NCBI GenBank assembly: GCA_964567045.1
Contig: CAZMLE010000050.1
Span: 1-27,323, forward strand
Reading direction: 5' to 3'
Length of the DNA stretch: 27,323 nt
DNA from: JAFNGF01 sp964567045
Lineage (GTDB): Bacteria > Planctomycetota > Phycisphaerae > Sedimentisphaerales > Anaerobacaceae
Shown here: one piece after another, positions 5,988-13,060 of the stretch
Layout: each line of letters starts with the position of its first letter
Numbering within the stretch: position 1 is the stretch's first letter
Notes under the pieces: model-generated
What the model was told of the DNA's origin: nothing
Seen by the model: only the letters and a program-made list of their open reading frames with translations
Database searches by the model: none
Position numbers and translations under genes: made by a program

Positions 5988-7775
5988 TCACTCCTTAGTA
6001 GCAGTTAGCCAATTTTCGCACACAACTGACAGGTCATTCAAATCCACGACACCATCGCTAACAGGTACTGGGTACACGTCCACGGGTGCGTTGGTTTGGC
6101 GCCAATATTGAGCAAGTATTGAAAGGTCTTTGAAGTTCACTATTCCATCGCCGCTGCAGTCGATTTCTGGAATTGATGACACGCTTAATAGTTCAATTCC
6201 ATTGCCGGTTCCCAAATTACGTGAGTATTGCTTATCGACAGGGTTATTCCAGTGCTCATGCACACCAAGACTATTCAGTCGTGTGCGGTCATTTTCCGGG
6301 TCGTAAAATGTCCCCGAGGGAGGATTATCGGCCAGGGCTGCTTCATGGAGGTAATCATCGGTTCCAGCGTGGGCAGGACCGTTAGTCTCCGGCCATTCGG
6401 TGATGAGAAAGTCAAAACCCACCGAATCGATTGCTACCTGGTCCTGGGACGCAAAAATGCTCGAAGGCCAATCGTTATTAAATGGTTCCATCCGCCACTT
6501 TCGCGGCAAATTCTGAGGATAGTTCAAGGCGTGCTTACCTCCATACAACCCGTCGATCAGGCAGAGGAACGTTTTGCCGCCGACCTCGCGATGTCCCATC
6601 AAATCCACCATATTTCTATATCTGCCGGTCGCAGGAACACTAAAGGGACTATCCGAATGCATGTTATAATATCCGCTGGCATCGGGGCGGCGAATAGAGC
6701 CATAATGGTTCTTTCCACAAAGGGTGATCCCTGCCTGGTTGTAATGGCCTTTCAGAGAAGCCAAATTGATAAAGTACTCCGCATCGACATAAGACTGGAG
6801 CGCATAGTCCTGATCCTTTCCTGCGGCTTTAGATGTGCTCCAATAAAATCGAACGGTGGAGGGCCGCATCTTGGTGCGATTGTAGTAGCCAAGATAATCA
6901 AGATAGCGGACATCGGGAAAGTCCGGCTGAATCATATTATAAAACTCGTGGCACCATAAACAGATTGGATCACCTATCGTGATGTCAGATTCGGCTACCC
7001 CAACAATACTAACCAATTGTTCCAAAAGCGCATGCATAATCTGGGGCGAACATATCGCATACTCAGGGTGGCGATCGATAAAGTCATAGTCGGTGTTCCC
7101 AGAGGCCGCAATCATCTCCACAAAATTCACCTTGATCATGACCTTCTCGCCGCTCTGATAACCCACATCGCCGTTGCCCTTTTCGCGATTAAAATGTCGA
7201 AAAAGAGCATCCCAGGCCTTTGAAATATTTGATTTTCCAGCCAGTGCGCAGATGGCCCGCTGCATCATAGCATTAGTTACTTGCTGGTTCGTGTGACTAC
7301 TCTGCCACCAGTACCCATCGCCCATACCAGGGCCTTTCCAATTGGTGGCATTGGCATCGTGGACCCACACAACTCGGCCAGGATGAATACCCTTCGCAGC
7401 CCCGATAGGATTGTTGGCCGCCTCTAAGACAGCCGCCCGCGCCTTTCTGTCAGTAGTCAGCGTCAATGAAAGCCATGCGCAGCCGATACCTACCATTATG
7501 CACAAGACGGCGATAAGGTAACGTGAACGTAAAAAGGAGATTCTCGCCTTACGAAAGGCTACTGTGGAACTGCCCAGACCCAAAAGCCAAATGATAAAAC
7601 CCGAGGCAAAAGGAAAAGCAGCTCGTTGACAGGGGTAAGTTGCCCGTGAAGGCTTAGGCACCACGCGGATCAAGAACCATATCAGCGATACCAAGCCCAC
7701 AATGGGAAACAACCATATCAACCGTAGTAGACGATTGAGCAGGCTTCGACATATCCTACCGGTCAACTCGATCAT
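5988..7775 (-). CDS. Membrane-anchored DUF362 protein with C-terminal dockerin repeats
   Basis: A 595-residue protein with three hydrophobic helices in its first 110 residues. Between the first two is RVVPKPSRATYPCQRAAFP, a motif also present in the paralog at 9836-11470. The DUF362 domain follows (about 130-520; GRVVWVHDANATNW, ITLCGKNHYGS, GGKTFLCLIDGLYGGKHALN, NLGTGNGIEL). The last ~60 residues form a dockerin-like pair (CSGDGIVNFKDLSILAQYW and VSDGVVDLNDLSVVCENW) that the paralog lacks. No ferredoxin-type cysteine cluster is present, unlike many DUF362 proteins. The ATG has AGAGG about 7 nt upstream. It lies 244 bp downstream of the DUF4038 gene on the same strand. DUF362 has no settled activity, so the role is unknown beyond being membrane-tethered and probably outward-facing. 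Confidence 0.82.
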   Translation of the reverse strand: MIELTGRICRSLLNRLLRLIWLFPIVGLVSLIWFLIRVVPKPSRATYPCQRAAFPFASGFIIWLLGLGSSTVAFRKARISFLRSRYLIAVLCIMVGIGCAWLSLTLTTDRKARAAVLEAANNPIGAAKGIHPGRVVWVHDANATNWKGPGMGDGYWWQSSHTNQQVTNAMMQRAICALAGKSNISKAWDALFRHFNREKGNGDVGYQSGEKVMIKVNFVEMIAASGNTDYDFIDRHPEYAICSPQIMHALLEQLVSIVGVAESDITIGDPICLWCHEFYNMIQPDFPDVRYLDYLGYYNRTKMRPSTVRFYWSTSKAAGKDQDYALQSYVDAEYFINLASLKGHYNQAGITLCGKNHYGSIRRPDASGYYNMHSDSPFSVPATGRYRNMVDLMGHREVGGKTFLCLIDGLYGGKHALNYPQNLPRKWRMEPFNNDWPSSIFASQDQVAIDSVGFDFLITEWPETNGPAHAGTDDYLHEAALADNPPSGTFYDPENDRTRLNSLGVHEHWNNPVDKQYSRNLGTGNGIELLSVSSIPEIDCSGDGIVNFKDLSILAQYWRQTNAPVDVYPVPVSDGVVDLNDLSVVCENWLTATKE

Positions 7776-8009
7776 ACTTGCCTCTACGTCATCACCAAGA
7801 TTCCCATATATGCCACTGAGGATGAGTGTTTAGCCTTGCGATTCTGTTATTTTACCAAATCGATCCTAAGACCACAAATCCTTTGACATGGTATAGGCTT
7901 GGCCAACCTGGGCGCCGAAGGGGAAACGGGGGCTGCAAGGTGTGTGATTTGATATCGGGATTCGCTTGGGCCGGAAACGCACTTGACGCCTTGATGTCCT
8001 ATTGATTTA

Positions 8010-8029
8010 TCCGCCAGACTTATGGCGGA
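8010..8029. repeat. CCGCC-family palindrome supplying a stop codon, copy 4
   Basis: TCCGCCAGACTTATGGCGGA is flanked by TTTA on both sides (8006-8009 and 8030-8033). On the minus strand the element encodes the final Pro-Pro and the TAA stop of the DUF4038 protein. Removing the core plus one flank leaves a frame reading Ile-Lys-Val-Asn-Gln-TAG, so the earlier protein would have ended at nearly the same place. Confidence 0.85.
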
Positions 8030-9819
8030 TTTACTTTGATTATCGCGGCCCAATCCCGACCCAGTCGGGACGGCGCACGCAGTGCGATTTCTCCTTGTCC
8101 CCGCGACAGCGGGGACAGGCTTGCCCCTGCGGAAGCAGGGGCCGCTGCCGAATCTTGACTGTCGTCAGACAAGTTTGTTTTTTCTCCGGTCCTGGGGTCG
8201 ATCCAGGTAATCGTGTAGCCTTTTTTGAGAGGCTCGGTATGCAACACCGTTTGGCCGCCATTGGGCAAGTACACAAGGTACACTTCCTTTGATTTGGCTA
8301 GACAGAAAGCATCGGGTTCCCGCGGGGCGGGGTCCCTGCTTCCAACCAGCTCATTCTGTGGGAGCATTGACGGAAAGGGGAGCGACTCGAATAGCCGGCG
8401 TAGATGACGCAATTGAGAAGGGGCTTTCCCACTTCCTATATGGCCCGTGTAGAAGGCTGTTCCTGGCGTCCAGTCACCATAGCTACCATATCCACCAGCC
8501 ATAGCGATTGACCAATGGCATTTTCTGACCAAGTCGGCGTTCATACCGTGTCCTGCCTTGTCCAGAATTCCTTCGTAACCATATTCCTCGTTCACATAAG
8601 GCTTAGGAATATCTCGGTATTTCAGAGCCCAGCGATTGACCTCCGCGCAGGTTCCGTACTGTTGCGTGATGATAAGATCCGCCCACGGCTGATTACCATA
8701 CAACCAATCGGCATATCCGTGAGCAGAGCACAATCTATCGTATGGGTCCCACTGCTTGACTAAGCGGCCTATCTGTGGCGCCCAGTCTTGCTTGCGATAC
8801 TCATTATGCTCATTTCCGAGGTCCCACCAGACGTTTGAAAATGCTGCCAGGCGGGCCACCGCGTACCGATAGAGCCGCTGCTCGTGTTCGGTGAGTGCCC
8901 CATATTCCTGCGGCAGATTCTGTTTTTCAATCGTCACGATGCACGTAGCGACGATTCCACGTTGCCTCATTGCCTGCACCGCTCGGTCCACTTTTTGCCA
9001 GTAGGCTACATTAAAGCGTGTGAAGTCGTATCCGTGCGGATTGCCGAGCCAGGCCGGCAGTGGATTGACTTCGCCCGGTGGAGCGCCATAGTTTGGCAGC
9101 TTCCACCGATCGCCTTGCAATGAATATTGCTCCTTGCTCCGCGTGTCAGTGTCTCTTGGATAACCAGTCAGAAGGAAGCGCACTTTGTTGAAACCATGTT
9201 GAACACAGTAGTCCAGCAGATCCCGGATTTGCTCATCCGTATTTGACGGGTCTAATAGGTGATAGGCGGTAAACCCAAGATGATAGAAAGGCCTGCCGGA
9301 GCCGGCAAATTGGAAGTGCTTCGGGTGCTCTGGGTTCACAATTACAGGTTCCATTCCCTGCGGTTCGGTTGTTTGGAAAGAGCCTGTGTAGCTTCCCGCG
9401 GAGCGGGGTCCCTGTTCCTCGCCAGGAGTAACGTTAGTTGTAAGCGAGAATCCGTATTCAGTTGCCGCGAGACAGGGGCAAAATCGTACGCGGAAAATAC
9501 GCCCTGTCTGGTCGTCACAGAAACCCTCGACCAGAACCGGCGCCCCACCTTCTGGCGTAAATGTTGCTCTGACTTCGATCCCTGTAAATGGATTCTGTGC
9601 CGGCGGCGAGTCGAATTGCAGAACGATCTCGTAAACATCGAAGCACGGAATTGTTGAAGGGCCTGGTTTAACGGTAACGCCAGCCCCCGCGGTTTTGCTT
9701 CGCAAAAGCGAAGCAGCGGGAGCAAACTCTACCAGGGATAGCACAAGGCAGACAGCACAAGCCACAGCTCGCTGCGCTGGCCGCGGGGCAGCGGCAGAGG
9801 TCATTGATGATTTGGTCAT
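8020..9819 (-). CDS. Secreted DUF5060/DUF4038 glycosidase-like protein (first copy)
   Basis: A 599-residue exported protein with an N-terminal signal region (hydrophobic stretch AVACAVCLVLSLVEFAPAAS). A beta-sandwich DUF5060-type domain (about 45-150) is followed by a TIM-barrel DUF4038/apiosidase-like domain (about 160-480). Candidate catalytic acids are E337 in LGNEHNE (acid/base) and E412 in VNEEYGYEG (nucleophile), by analogy with clan GH-A enzymes. A C-terminal beta domain with VYLVYLPNGG follows. The C-terminus and two other points carry short palindromic insertions. A start at ATG 9819 is preferred over TTG 9828; both lie just after the upstream DUF362 stop at 9836, so coupled translation is likely. 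A paralog of the same layout is at 15834-17417. The substrate is unknown. Confidence 0.82.
   Translation of the reverse strand: MTKSSMTSAAAPRPAQRAVACAVCLVLSLVEFAPAASLLRSKTAGAGVTVKPGPSTIPCFDVYEIVLQFDSPPAQNPFTGIEVRATFTPEGGAPVLVEGFCDDQTGRIFRVRFCPCLAATEYGFSLTTNVTPGEEQGPRSAGSYTGSFQTTEPQGMEPVIVNPEHPKHFQFAGSGRPFYHLGFTAYHLLDPSNTDEQIRDLLDYCVQHGFNKVRFLLTGYPRDTDTRSKEQYSLQGDRWKLPNYGAPPGEVNPLPAWLGNPHGYDFTRFNVAYWQKVDRAVQAMRQRGIVATCIVTIEKQNLPQEYGALTEHEQRLYRYAVARLAAFSNVWWDLGNEHNEYRKQDWAPQIGRLVKQWDPYDRLCSAHGYADWLYGNQPWADLIITQQYGTCAEVNRWALKYRDIPKPYVNEEYGYEGILDKAGHGMNADLVRKCHWSIAMAGGYGSYGDWTPGTAFYTGHIGSGKAPSQLRHLRRLFESLPFPSMLPQNELVGSRDPAPREPDAFCLAKSKEVYLVYLPNGGQTVLHTEPLKKGYTITWIDPRTGEKTNLSDDSQDSAAAPASAGASLSPLSRGQGEIALRAPSRLGRDWAAIIKVNPP
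8054..8142. repeat. Cluster of three different hairpins in the DUF4038 gene 3' end
   Basis: Three palindromes lie in frame: TCCCGACCCAGTCGGGA (8054-8070), GTCCCCGC-GACA-GCGGGGAC (8097-8116) and GCCCCTGC-GGAA-GCAGGGGC (8123-8142). The last two have perfect 8-bp stems and 4-nt loops. They encode the low-complexity tail SAAAPASAGASLSPLSRGQG and SRLGRD, which lack counterparts in the paralog at 15834-17417. A second TCCCGAC..GTCGGG copy is at 11398-11413 in the DUF362 gene. Confidence 0.7.
8314..8337. repeat. GGGTTCCCGC-family element inside the DUF4038 gene
   Basis: The copy begins GGGTTCCCGCG and ends GCGGGGTCCCT. On the coding strand it gives about eight extra residues (SRDPAPRE) just before DAFCLAK, a place where I would expect LVG to run straight into the DAFCLAK strand. 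It appears to be an in-frame insertion. Confidence 0.65.
9393..9413. repeat. Second GGGTTCCCGC-family element inside the DUF4038 gene
   Basis: TTCCCGCGGAGCGGGGTCCCT differs by one base from the matching 21 nt at 8317-8337. It encodes QGPRSAG within a loop of the N-terminal beta domain, before SYTGSF. Confidence 0.65.
9697..9714. repeat. Hairpin in the signal-peptide region of the DUF4038 gene
   Basis: GCTTCGC-AAAA-GCGAAGC is a perfect 7-bp stem with a 4-nt loop, enclosed by an outer CCCGC/GCGGG pair. It encodes LLRSKTAG just after the hydrophobic core, near the expected signal-peptidase site. Confidence 0.5.
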
Positions 9820-9835
9820 TCTAAACAATCAGTTT

Positions 9836-11470
9836 TCAATCCTGTCGTACCAGCTCGATTCCATTGCCCGTTCCCAGATTGCGCGAGTATCTCTTGTCCG
9901 TCGGATTGTTCCAGTGCTCGTGGACACCCAGACTTTCCAGAGCTTTTCCATCGCGCTCCGGATCGTATGGTGTGCCGGAAGGAGGAATATTGGCCAACGC
10001 TGCCTCGTGCAGATAGTTGTCGGGATTGCCCACAACATCGACGACCTTGGGATTGACGGCTTGTTCATTTCGCAGAAAGTCAAGCCCCACAGAATCTATT
10101 GCCACCATGTCCTGCGAAGCCAGTATGCTGGAGAACCAGTCATTGCCAAAGGACACAAACCTTATAACACCGGAGGTCTGGTTTCTGGCAGGATACAATC
10201 CATCAATCATGTATAGAAACGTCTTGCCGCCCACATGTCTGTGCCCGTTCAGATCAACCAGGCAGTTGTATGAGCCCATAGGGTTGCTTCGGCTGCTGAA
10301 ATTGTGCAGCGGCCTGGGCGTCCAGCCACCACCGTCGGGGAAATACGTCGTGCCGAAATGGTTCTTTGCGCACAATGTAATGCCGCACAGGGTGTGAGCC
10401 CTCAGCAGCGCAAGATTGATCATATACTTGGCCTGGGTGACACATTGCGGCAGGTAAGCAGTGCCGGCCTTAGTTTGAAGCGGATTGGTGCTATCGTGAA
10501 CTGCGGCGATACGCCCGTTGTTCGCATTGTTAGGTGCCACGACAAATGTGATACTCTGGAAATTGGAGTCGGGATTGTTCCTGATCTTGTTGTAAATGGG
10601 GTCGCCAATATAGCGAGAGGCATCATATACGGTAATCGCAGAGCCGGGCACGCCCGCTTCCATTATAAGTTGATGCACAAGCGAATAAACGACTTGAGGG
10701 CTCGGAGTGCCGGCATCCGGTTTCCAACCGCCTCCGCGGTCCTGATTCATGTTGATCTTGATAGCAATCTTCTCTGGCTTCCGGTATCCCACAGCCTGCC
10801 CTGAGCCTGTCGAAGGGTCGCCAAAGCCTCTGGTTTTGTTGAAATACCGAAACAGTGCATTCCAGGCGGCAGAATCGCTGGAGGTGCCTGTCAGGGCCCT
10901 AATAGCTGAGGACACCATGGCATCAACTGTCTTCTGGTCTGTATTGTTGTCGTCCCACCAGTTGCCGGTCGAGCCGTTCCAATTGGCGGCGTTTGCGTCG
11001 CGAACCCACACGACGCGGCCGGGATATATCCCCTTGGCCGTACCTATAGGGCTGTTCACCGGCTCGCTTGGCGAAAAGGCCGCCGCAGCCGGATTGTTCT
11101 GGGTTGCACAAACAGAACCCCAGATTATGACGACGGCTGCCGCAGTACAAGCGGCGGCCAACACGTACCGCGACCGGTGCGCCAGATGCTTGGCTCTACG
11201 GTATACTATCGTCGAGCCAACCAGACCGGCGACCCATACTACAAAGCCGCTGGCCAGCGGCGCAGCCACCCGCTGACAGGGGTATATCGCCCTACTTGGC
11301 TTGGGTACGACCCTGAGCAGGAACCATATCAGCGCAAGCAGCCCTGTTATAGGTAGCAGCACGGCAGGCCAAGCCCCGCCGCCGCGGCGCCAACTTGTCC
11401 CGACTGGTCGGGGTTCCTCGTGAAACTTTTTGCCCGTCTTAGGGCAGGTCTTTACAGCTTGCCTTTTCAT
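9836..11470 (-). CDS. Membrane-anchored DUF362 protein, no dockerin
   Basis: A 544-residue paralog of the protein at 5988-7775. It has a basic N-terminus, three hydrophobic helices in the first ~130 residues with the shared RVVPKPSRAIYPCQRVA motif, then the DUF362 domain (GRVVWVRDANAANWNG, ITLCAKNHFGT, HVGGKTFLYMIDGLY). It stops after NLGTGNGIELVRQD, where the paralog continues into a dockerin. The ATG at 11470 is preferred over the upstream TTG at 11503 because the latter lies inside the predicted -10 box. It carries a 24-nt insertion (PSTGSGQA) absent from the paralog and a TCCCGAC hairpin in the N-terminal tail. It is followed after 16 bp by the DUF4038 gene, so the pair forms an operon. 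Function unknown. Confidence 0.82.
   Translation of the reverse strand: MKRQAVKTCPKTGKKFHEEPRPVGTSWRRGGGAWPAVLLPITGLLALIWFLLRVVPKPSRAIYPCQRVAAPLASGFVVWVAGLVGSTIVYRRAKHLAHRSRYVLAAACTAAAVVIIWGSVCATQNNPAAAAFSPSEPVNSPIGTAKGIYPGRVVWVRDANAANWNGSTGNWWDDNNTDQKTVDAMVSSAIRALTGTSSDSAAWNALFRYFNKTRGFGDPSTGSGQAVGYRKPEKIAIKINMNQDRGGGWKPDAGTPSPQVVYSLVHQLIMEAGVPGSAITVYDASRYIGDPIYNKIRNNPDSNFQSITFVVAPNNANNGRIAAVHDSTNPLQTKAGTAYLPQCVTQAKYMINLALLRAHTLCGITLCAKNHFGTTYFPDGGGWTPRPLHNFSSRSNPMGSYNCLVDLNGHRHVGGKTFLYMIDGLYPARNQTSGVIRFVSFGNDWFSSILASQDMVAIDSVGLDFLRNEQAVNPKVVDVVGNPDNYLHEAALANIPPSGTPYDPERDGKALESLGVHEHWNNPTDKRYSRNLGTGNGIELVRQD
10793..10816. repeat. 24-nt CCTTCGACAGG element inserted in the DUF362 gene
   Basis: On the coding strand it begins CCTTCGACAGGCTCAGG and ends GCAGGCT, encoding PSTGSGQA. 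The paralog reads NREKGNGD-VGYQSGEKV where this protein reads NKTRGFGD-(8 residues)-VGYRKPEKI, so the 24-nt insertion is exact and in frame. Relatives lie in non-coding DNA at 2421-2444 and 5594-5619. Confidence 0.85.
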
Positions 11471-11498
11471 CCTATGCCCTTTCAGAATCTTACATCGG

Positions 11499-11541
11499 CA
11501 CAATTGTAAATTGACATTTGAAAATTGACAATTGAAAATTC
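11499..11541. repeat. AATTGAAAATTGACA mosaic repeat
   Basis: A degenerate tandem of CAATTG, AAAATT and TTGACA units. Similar fragments are at 12963-12996 and 2384-2400. On the minus strand this copy contains the promoter of the downstream DUF362 gene. Confidence 0.6.
11503..11531 (-). promoter_or_regulatory. Promoter of the DUF362-DUF4038 operon
   Basis: The minus strand has TTGTCA (11531-11526), a 17-nt spacer and TACAAT (11508-11503). Transcription would start near 11496, giving a leader of about 26 nt before the ATG at 11470. Both boxes fall within the AATTG mosaic repeat. Confidence 0.5.
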
Positions 11542-11647
11542 ATCTGATGCACAGCCCGCTCTTGCAGCACTGGCTATTCTGGTGTAAACTAAGTGGCGGA
11601 TTGTCTGAATGCGTTCTCCTTTGCGATTTGGATTTTGCCCTGAATCC

Positions 11648-11735
11648 GGAGAGGTGTCGGAGTGGCTGATCGAGCCGGTTTCGAAAACCGGTGTCTGCCT
11701 TTGGCGGACCGCGGGTTCGAATCCCGCCCTCTCCG
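11648..11735 (+). tRNA. tRNA-Ser (anticodon CGA)
   Basis: The gene folds as a complete class II tRNA of 88 nt. The acceptor GGAGAGG pairs with CCTCTCC. The anticodon stem CCGGT/ACCGG encloses loop TTCGAAA with anticodon CGA, reading UCG. A long variable arm (GTCTGCC-TTT-GGCGGAC) is typical of serine tRNA, the T arm is GCGGG-TTCGAAT-CCCGC, and the discriminator is G. CCA is not encoded. The last 17 nt plus TT are repeated downstream at 11845-11863. Confidence 0.97.
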
Positions 11736-11844
11736 TTATGAACGAGGTGAATAACGGAAGGGAACAGCACAACTGCTTGTGCCGCGTCGGGATGAGAAGG
11801 GTTTGGCGATGTCCTTTGGACCGACAAACCCACGGCCCGAAGGG

Positions 11845-11863
11845 GAATCCCGCCCTCTCCGTT
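11845..11863 (+). repeat. Duplicate of the tRNA-Ser 3' end (att-like site)
   Basis: GAATCCCGCCCTCTCCGTT exactly repeats 11719-11737, covering half the T loop, the T-stem 3' strand, the acceptor 3' strand, the discriminator and two following bases. The spacing is 126 bp. Such a direct repeat of a tRNA 3' end is the usual mark of site-specific integration, but the interval is far too short to hold an integrase and contains only a GGGTTTG...CAAACCC hairpin (11799-11831). Confidence 0.7.
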
Positions 11864-11936
11864 TGCCCGCCAGCACGACGCTAACTATCTGACTTTTCAC
11901 CGGATCAAGGATTTCAGGAAACTAACGATGGCTGAC

Positions 11937-12908
11937 TCAGACGCCTTCGTTGAGCCTGATCATGTTCCGGGCGATTTCTGCGACTCTGGTTCGAAGGATT
12001 TTTGGGGCTAGGACCTGCACCTGGTCGCCGTAGCCGAGTATCCACCAGGTTATTTCGCCCAGGCCGTCAACACGAAACTCTATAATAGCAGAGCCGTCCG
12101 GATTGCGGGCGGCCTTCTGCGTGCTGTGCCATTGTACCTCGGTCACATTCTCAGCTACTTTGGGCAGAAACCTGAGCTTAACGTCATAGATTCGGCCTTC
12201 CGGTATCATCGACCAGGCCCTGCCGAGGTAGTCTGCTAAATCGAATTTATCCCCGCCGAGAAAGCACTTGTCTGTCATTGTCAGGTCCCTGATCCGGCTG
12301 AGCTTAAAAGTGCGAACACTTTTATGCAGGTCGGAGAAACCCAGCACGTACCACGCCCGGCAGTTATAAAGCAAATGATAGGGACAAAGCTCAAGCTCGA
12401 TAATTTTGCCATCGAAGAGAGAATGATAGCGAACACTCACCCTGCGTCTGTTGAGGATGGCTTTTTGCAGTTGCGCAAAGGTCTGGTCAAGCAGGTCCAT
12501 GGGCGCCTGGGCGGCGGCCTTGGCGGAGATATTTCGCAAAGCGCTGTTGCAGTATTGCCTGATTTTGACAGGCAAGTTGTTCTCGATTTTCAAAGCAGCC
12601 AATAGCGCCGACCTTTTGAAGGGCAATTGGATTTGTTTGCTGGCCTCGTGGGCCAAAAGAAGCAGACTCAACGCCTCCTGCAGGTTCAAGTCCACTGGCG
12701 GCAGAAAAAACTCAGGGTCTATCGCATAGCCGCCTGCCTTGGCGTCATAACGATATGGTACGCCTATAGCCTGCAATTCGTTCAGGTCGCGGAAGATAGT
12801 CCGTCGGCTCGTTCCAAACATCTTCGACAAGTCGCCGACGGCGTAACTTTTTCCGGCTTGCAGTGTGGTCAATATCTGCATTACTCTGCTTATTCTGCTG
12901 GTTTTCAT
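11937..12908 (-). CDS. HTH-WYL transcriptional regulator (YafY/DeoR-like)
   Basis: A 323-residue cytoplasmic regulator. The N-terminal winged helix-turn-helix (about 5-60; YAVGDLSKMFGTSRRTIFRDLNEL) is followed by a WYL domain (about 145-225) containing CRAWYVLGFSDL and a C-terminal WCX domain (about 240-320). WYL domains are ligand sensors in bacterial regulators, often for nucleic-acid or nucleotide signals. The ligand here is unknown. The start at 12908 gives the full helix-turn-helix and lies only 7 nt from a strong -10 box, with no ribosome-binding site, so the transcript is probably leaderless. It stands alone on its strand, divergent from the CPBP protease gene; control of neighbouring genes is possible but not shown. 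Confidence 0.88.
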   Translation of the reverse strand: MKTSRISRVMQILTTLQAGKSYAVGDLSKMFGTSRRTIFRDLNELQAIGVPYRYDAKAGGYAIDPEFFLPPVDLNLQEALSLLLLAHEASKQIQLPFKRSALLAALKIENNLPVKIRQYCNSALRNISAKAAAQAPMDLLDQTFAQLQKAILNRRRVSVRYHSLFDGKIIELELCPYHLLYNCRAWYVLGFSDLHKSVRTFKLSRIRDLTMTDKCFLGGDKFDLADYLGRAWSMIPEGRIYDVKLRFLPKVAENVTEVQWHSTQKAARNPDGSAIIEFRVDGLGEITWWILGYGDQVQVLAPKILRTRVAEIARNMIRLNEGV

Positions 12909-12915
12909 AACTGTG

Positions 12916-12944
12916 ATTGTACGTCACCACGGCAGCGAAGTCAA
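12916..12944 (-). promoter_or_regulatory. Strong promoter giving a leaderless WYL-regulator mRNA
   Basis: The minus strand has TTGACT (12944-12939), a 17-nt spacer and TACAAT (12921-12916). The A of the ATG at 12908 is 8 nt after the -10 box, exactly where transcription normally starts. Confidence 0.65.
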
Positions 12945-12962
12945 AATGTTCAGTCTGCCCCG

Positions 12963-12996
12963 CACAATTGAAAATTCACAATTGGAAATTGACAAT
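12963..12996. repeat. AATTGAAAATTCACAATTG mosaic repeat
   Basis: A second copy of the AATTG/AAATT/TTGACA mosaic seen at 11499-11541, here in the divergent gap between the WYL regulator and the CPBP protease. A TTGACA at its right end could act as a -35 box for the protease gene, but the -10 box is poor. Confidence 0.55.
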
Positions 12997-13060
12997 CGGG
13001 GCTGGCGACGGCCTAATCTAACAATCTTTGGAGTGAACCTGGCTCATGGAGTCCTAACCG

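Noticed and set aside
6228..6959. Plus-strand open frame of 243 codons
   Set aside because: It is antisense to the DUF362-dockerin gene and shows no protein family features.
11540..11833. Minus-strand open frame of 97 codons containing GIRTRGPPKADTGF
   Set aside because: It is the antisense translation of the tRNA-Ser gene, a common false protein call.
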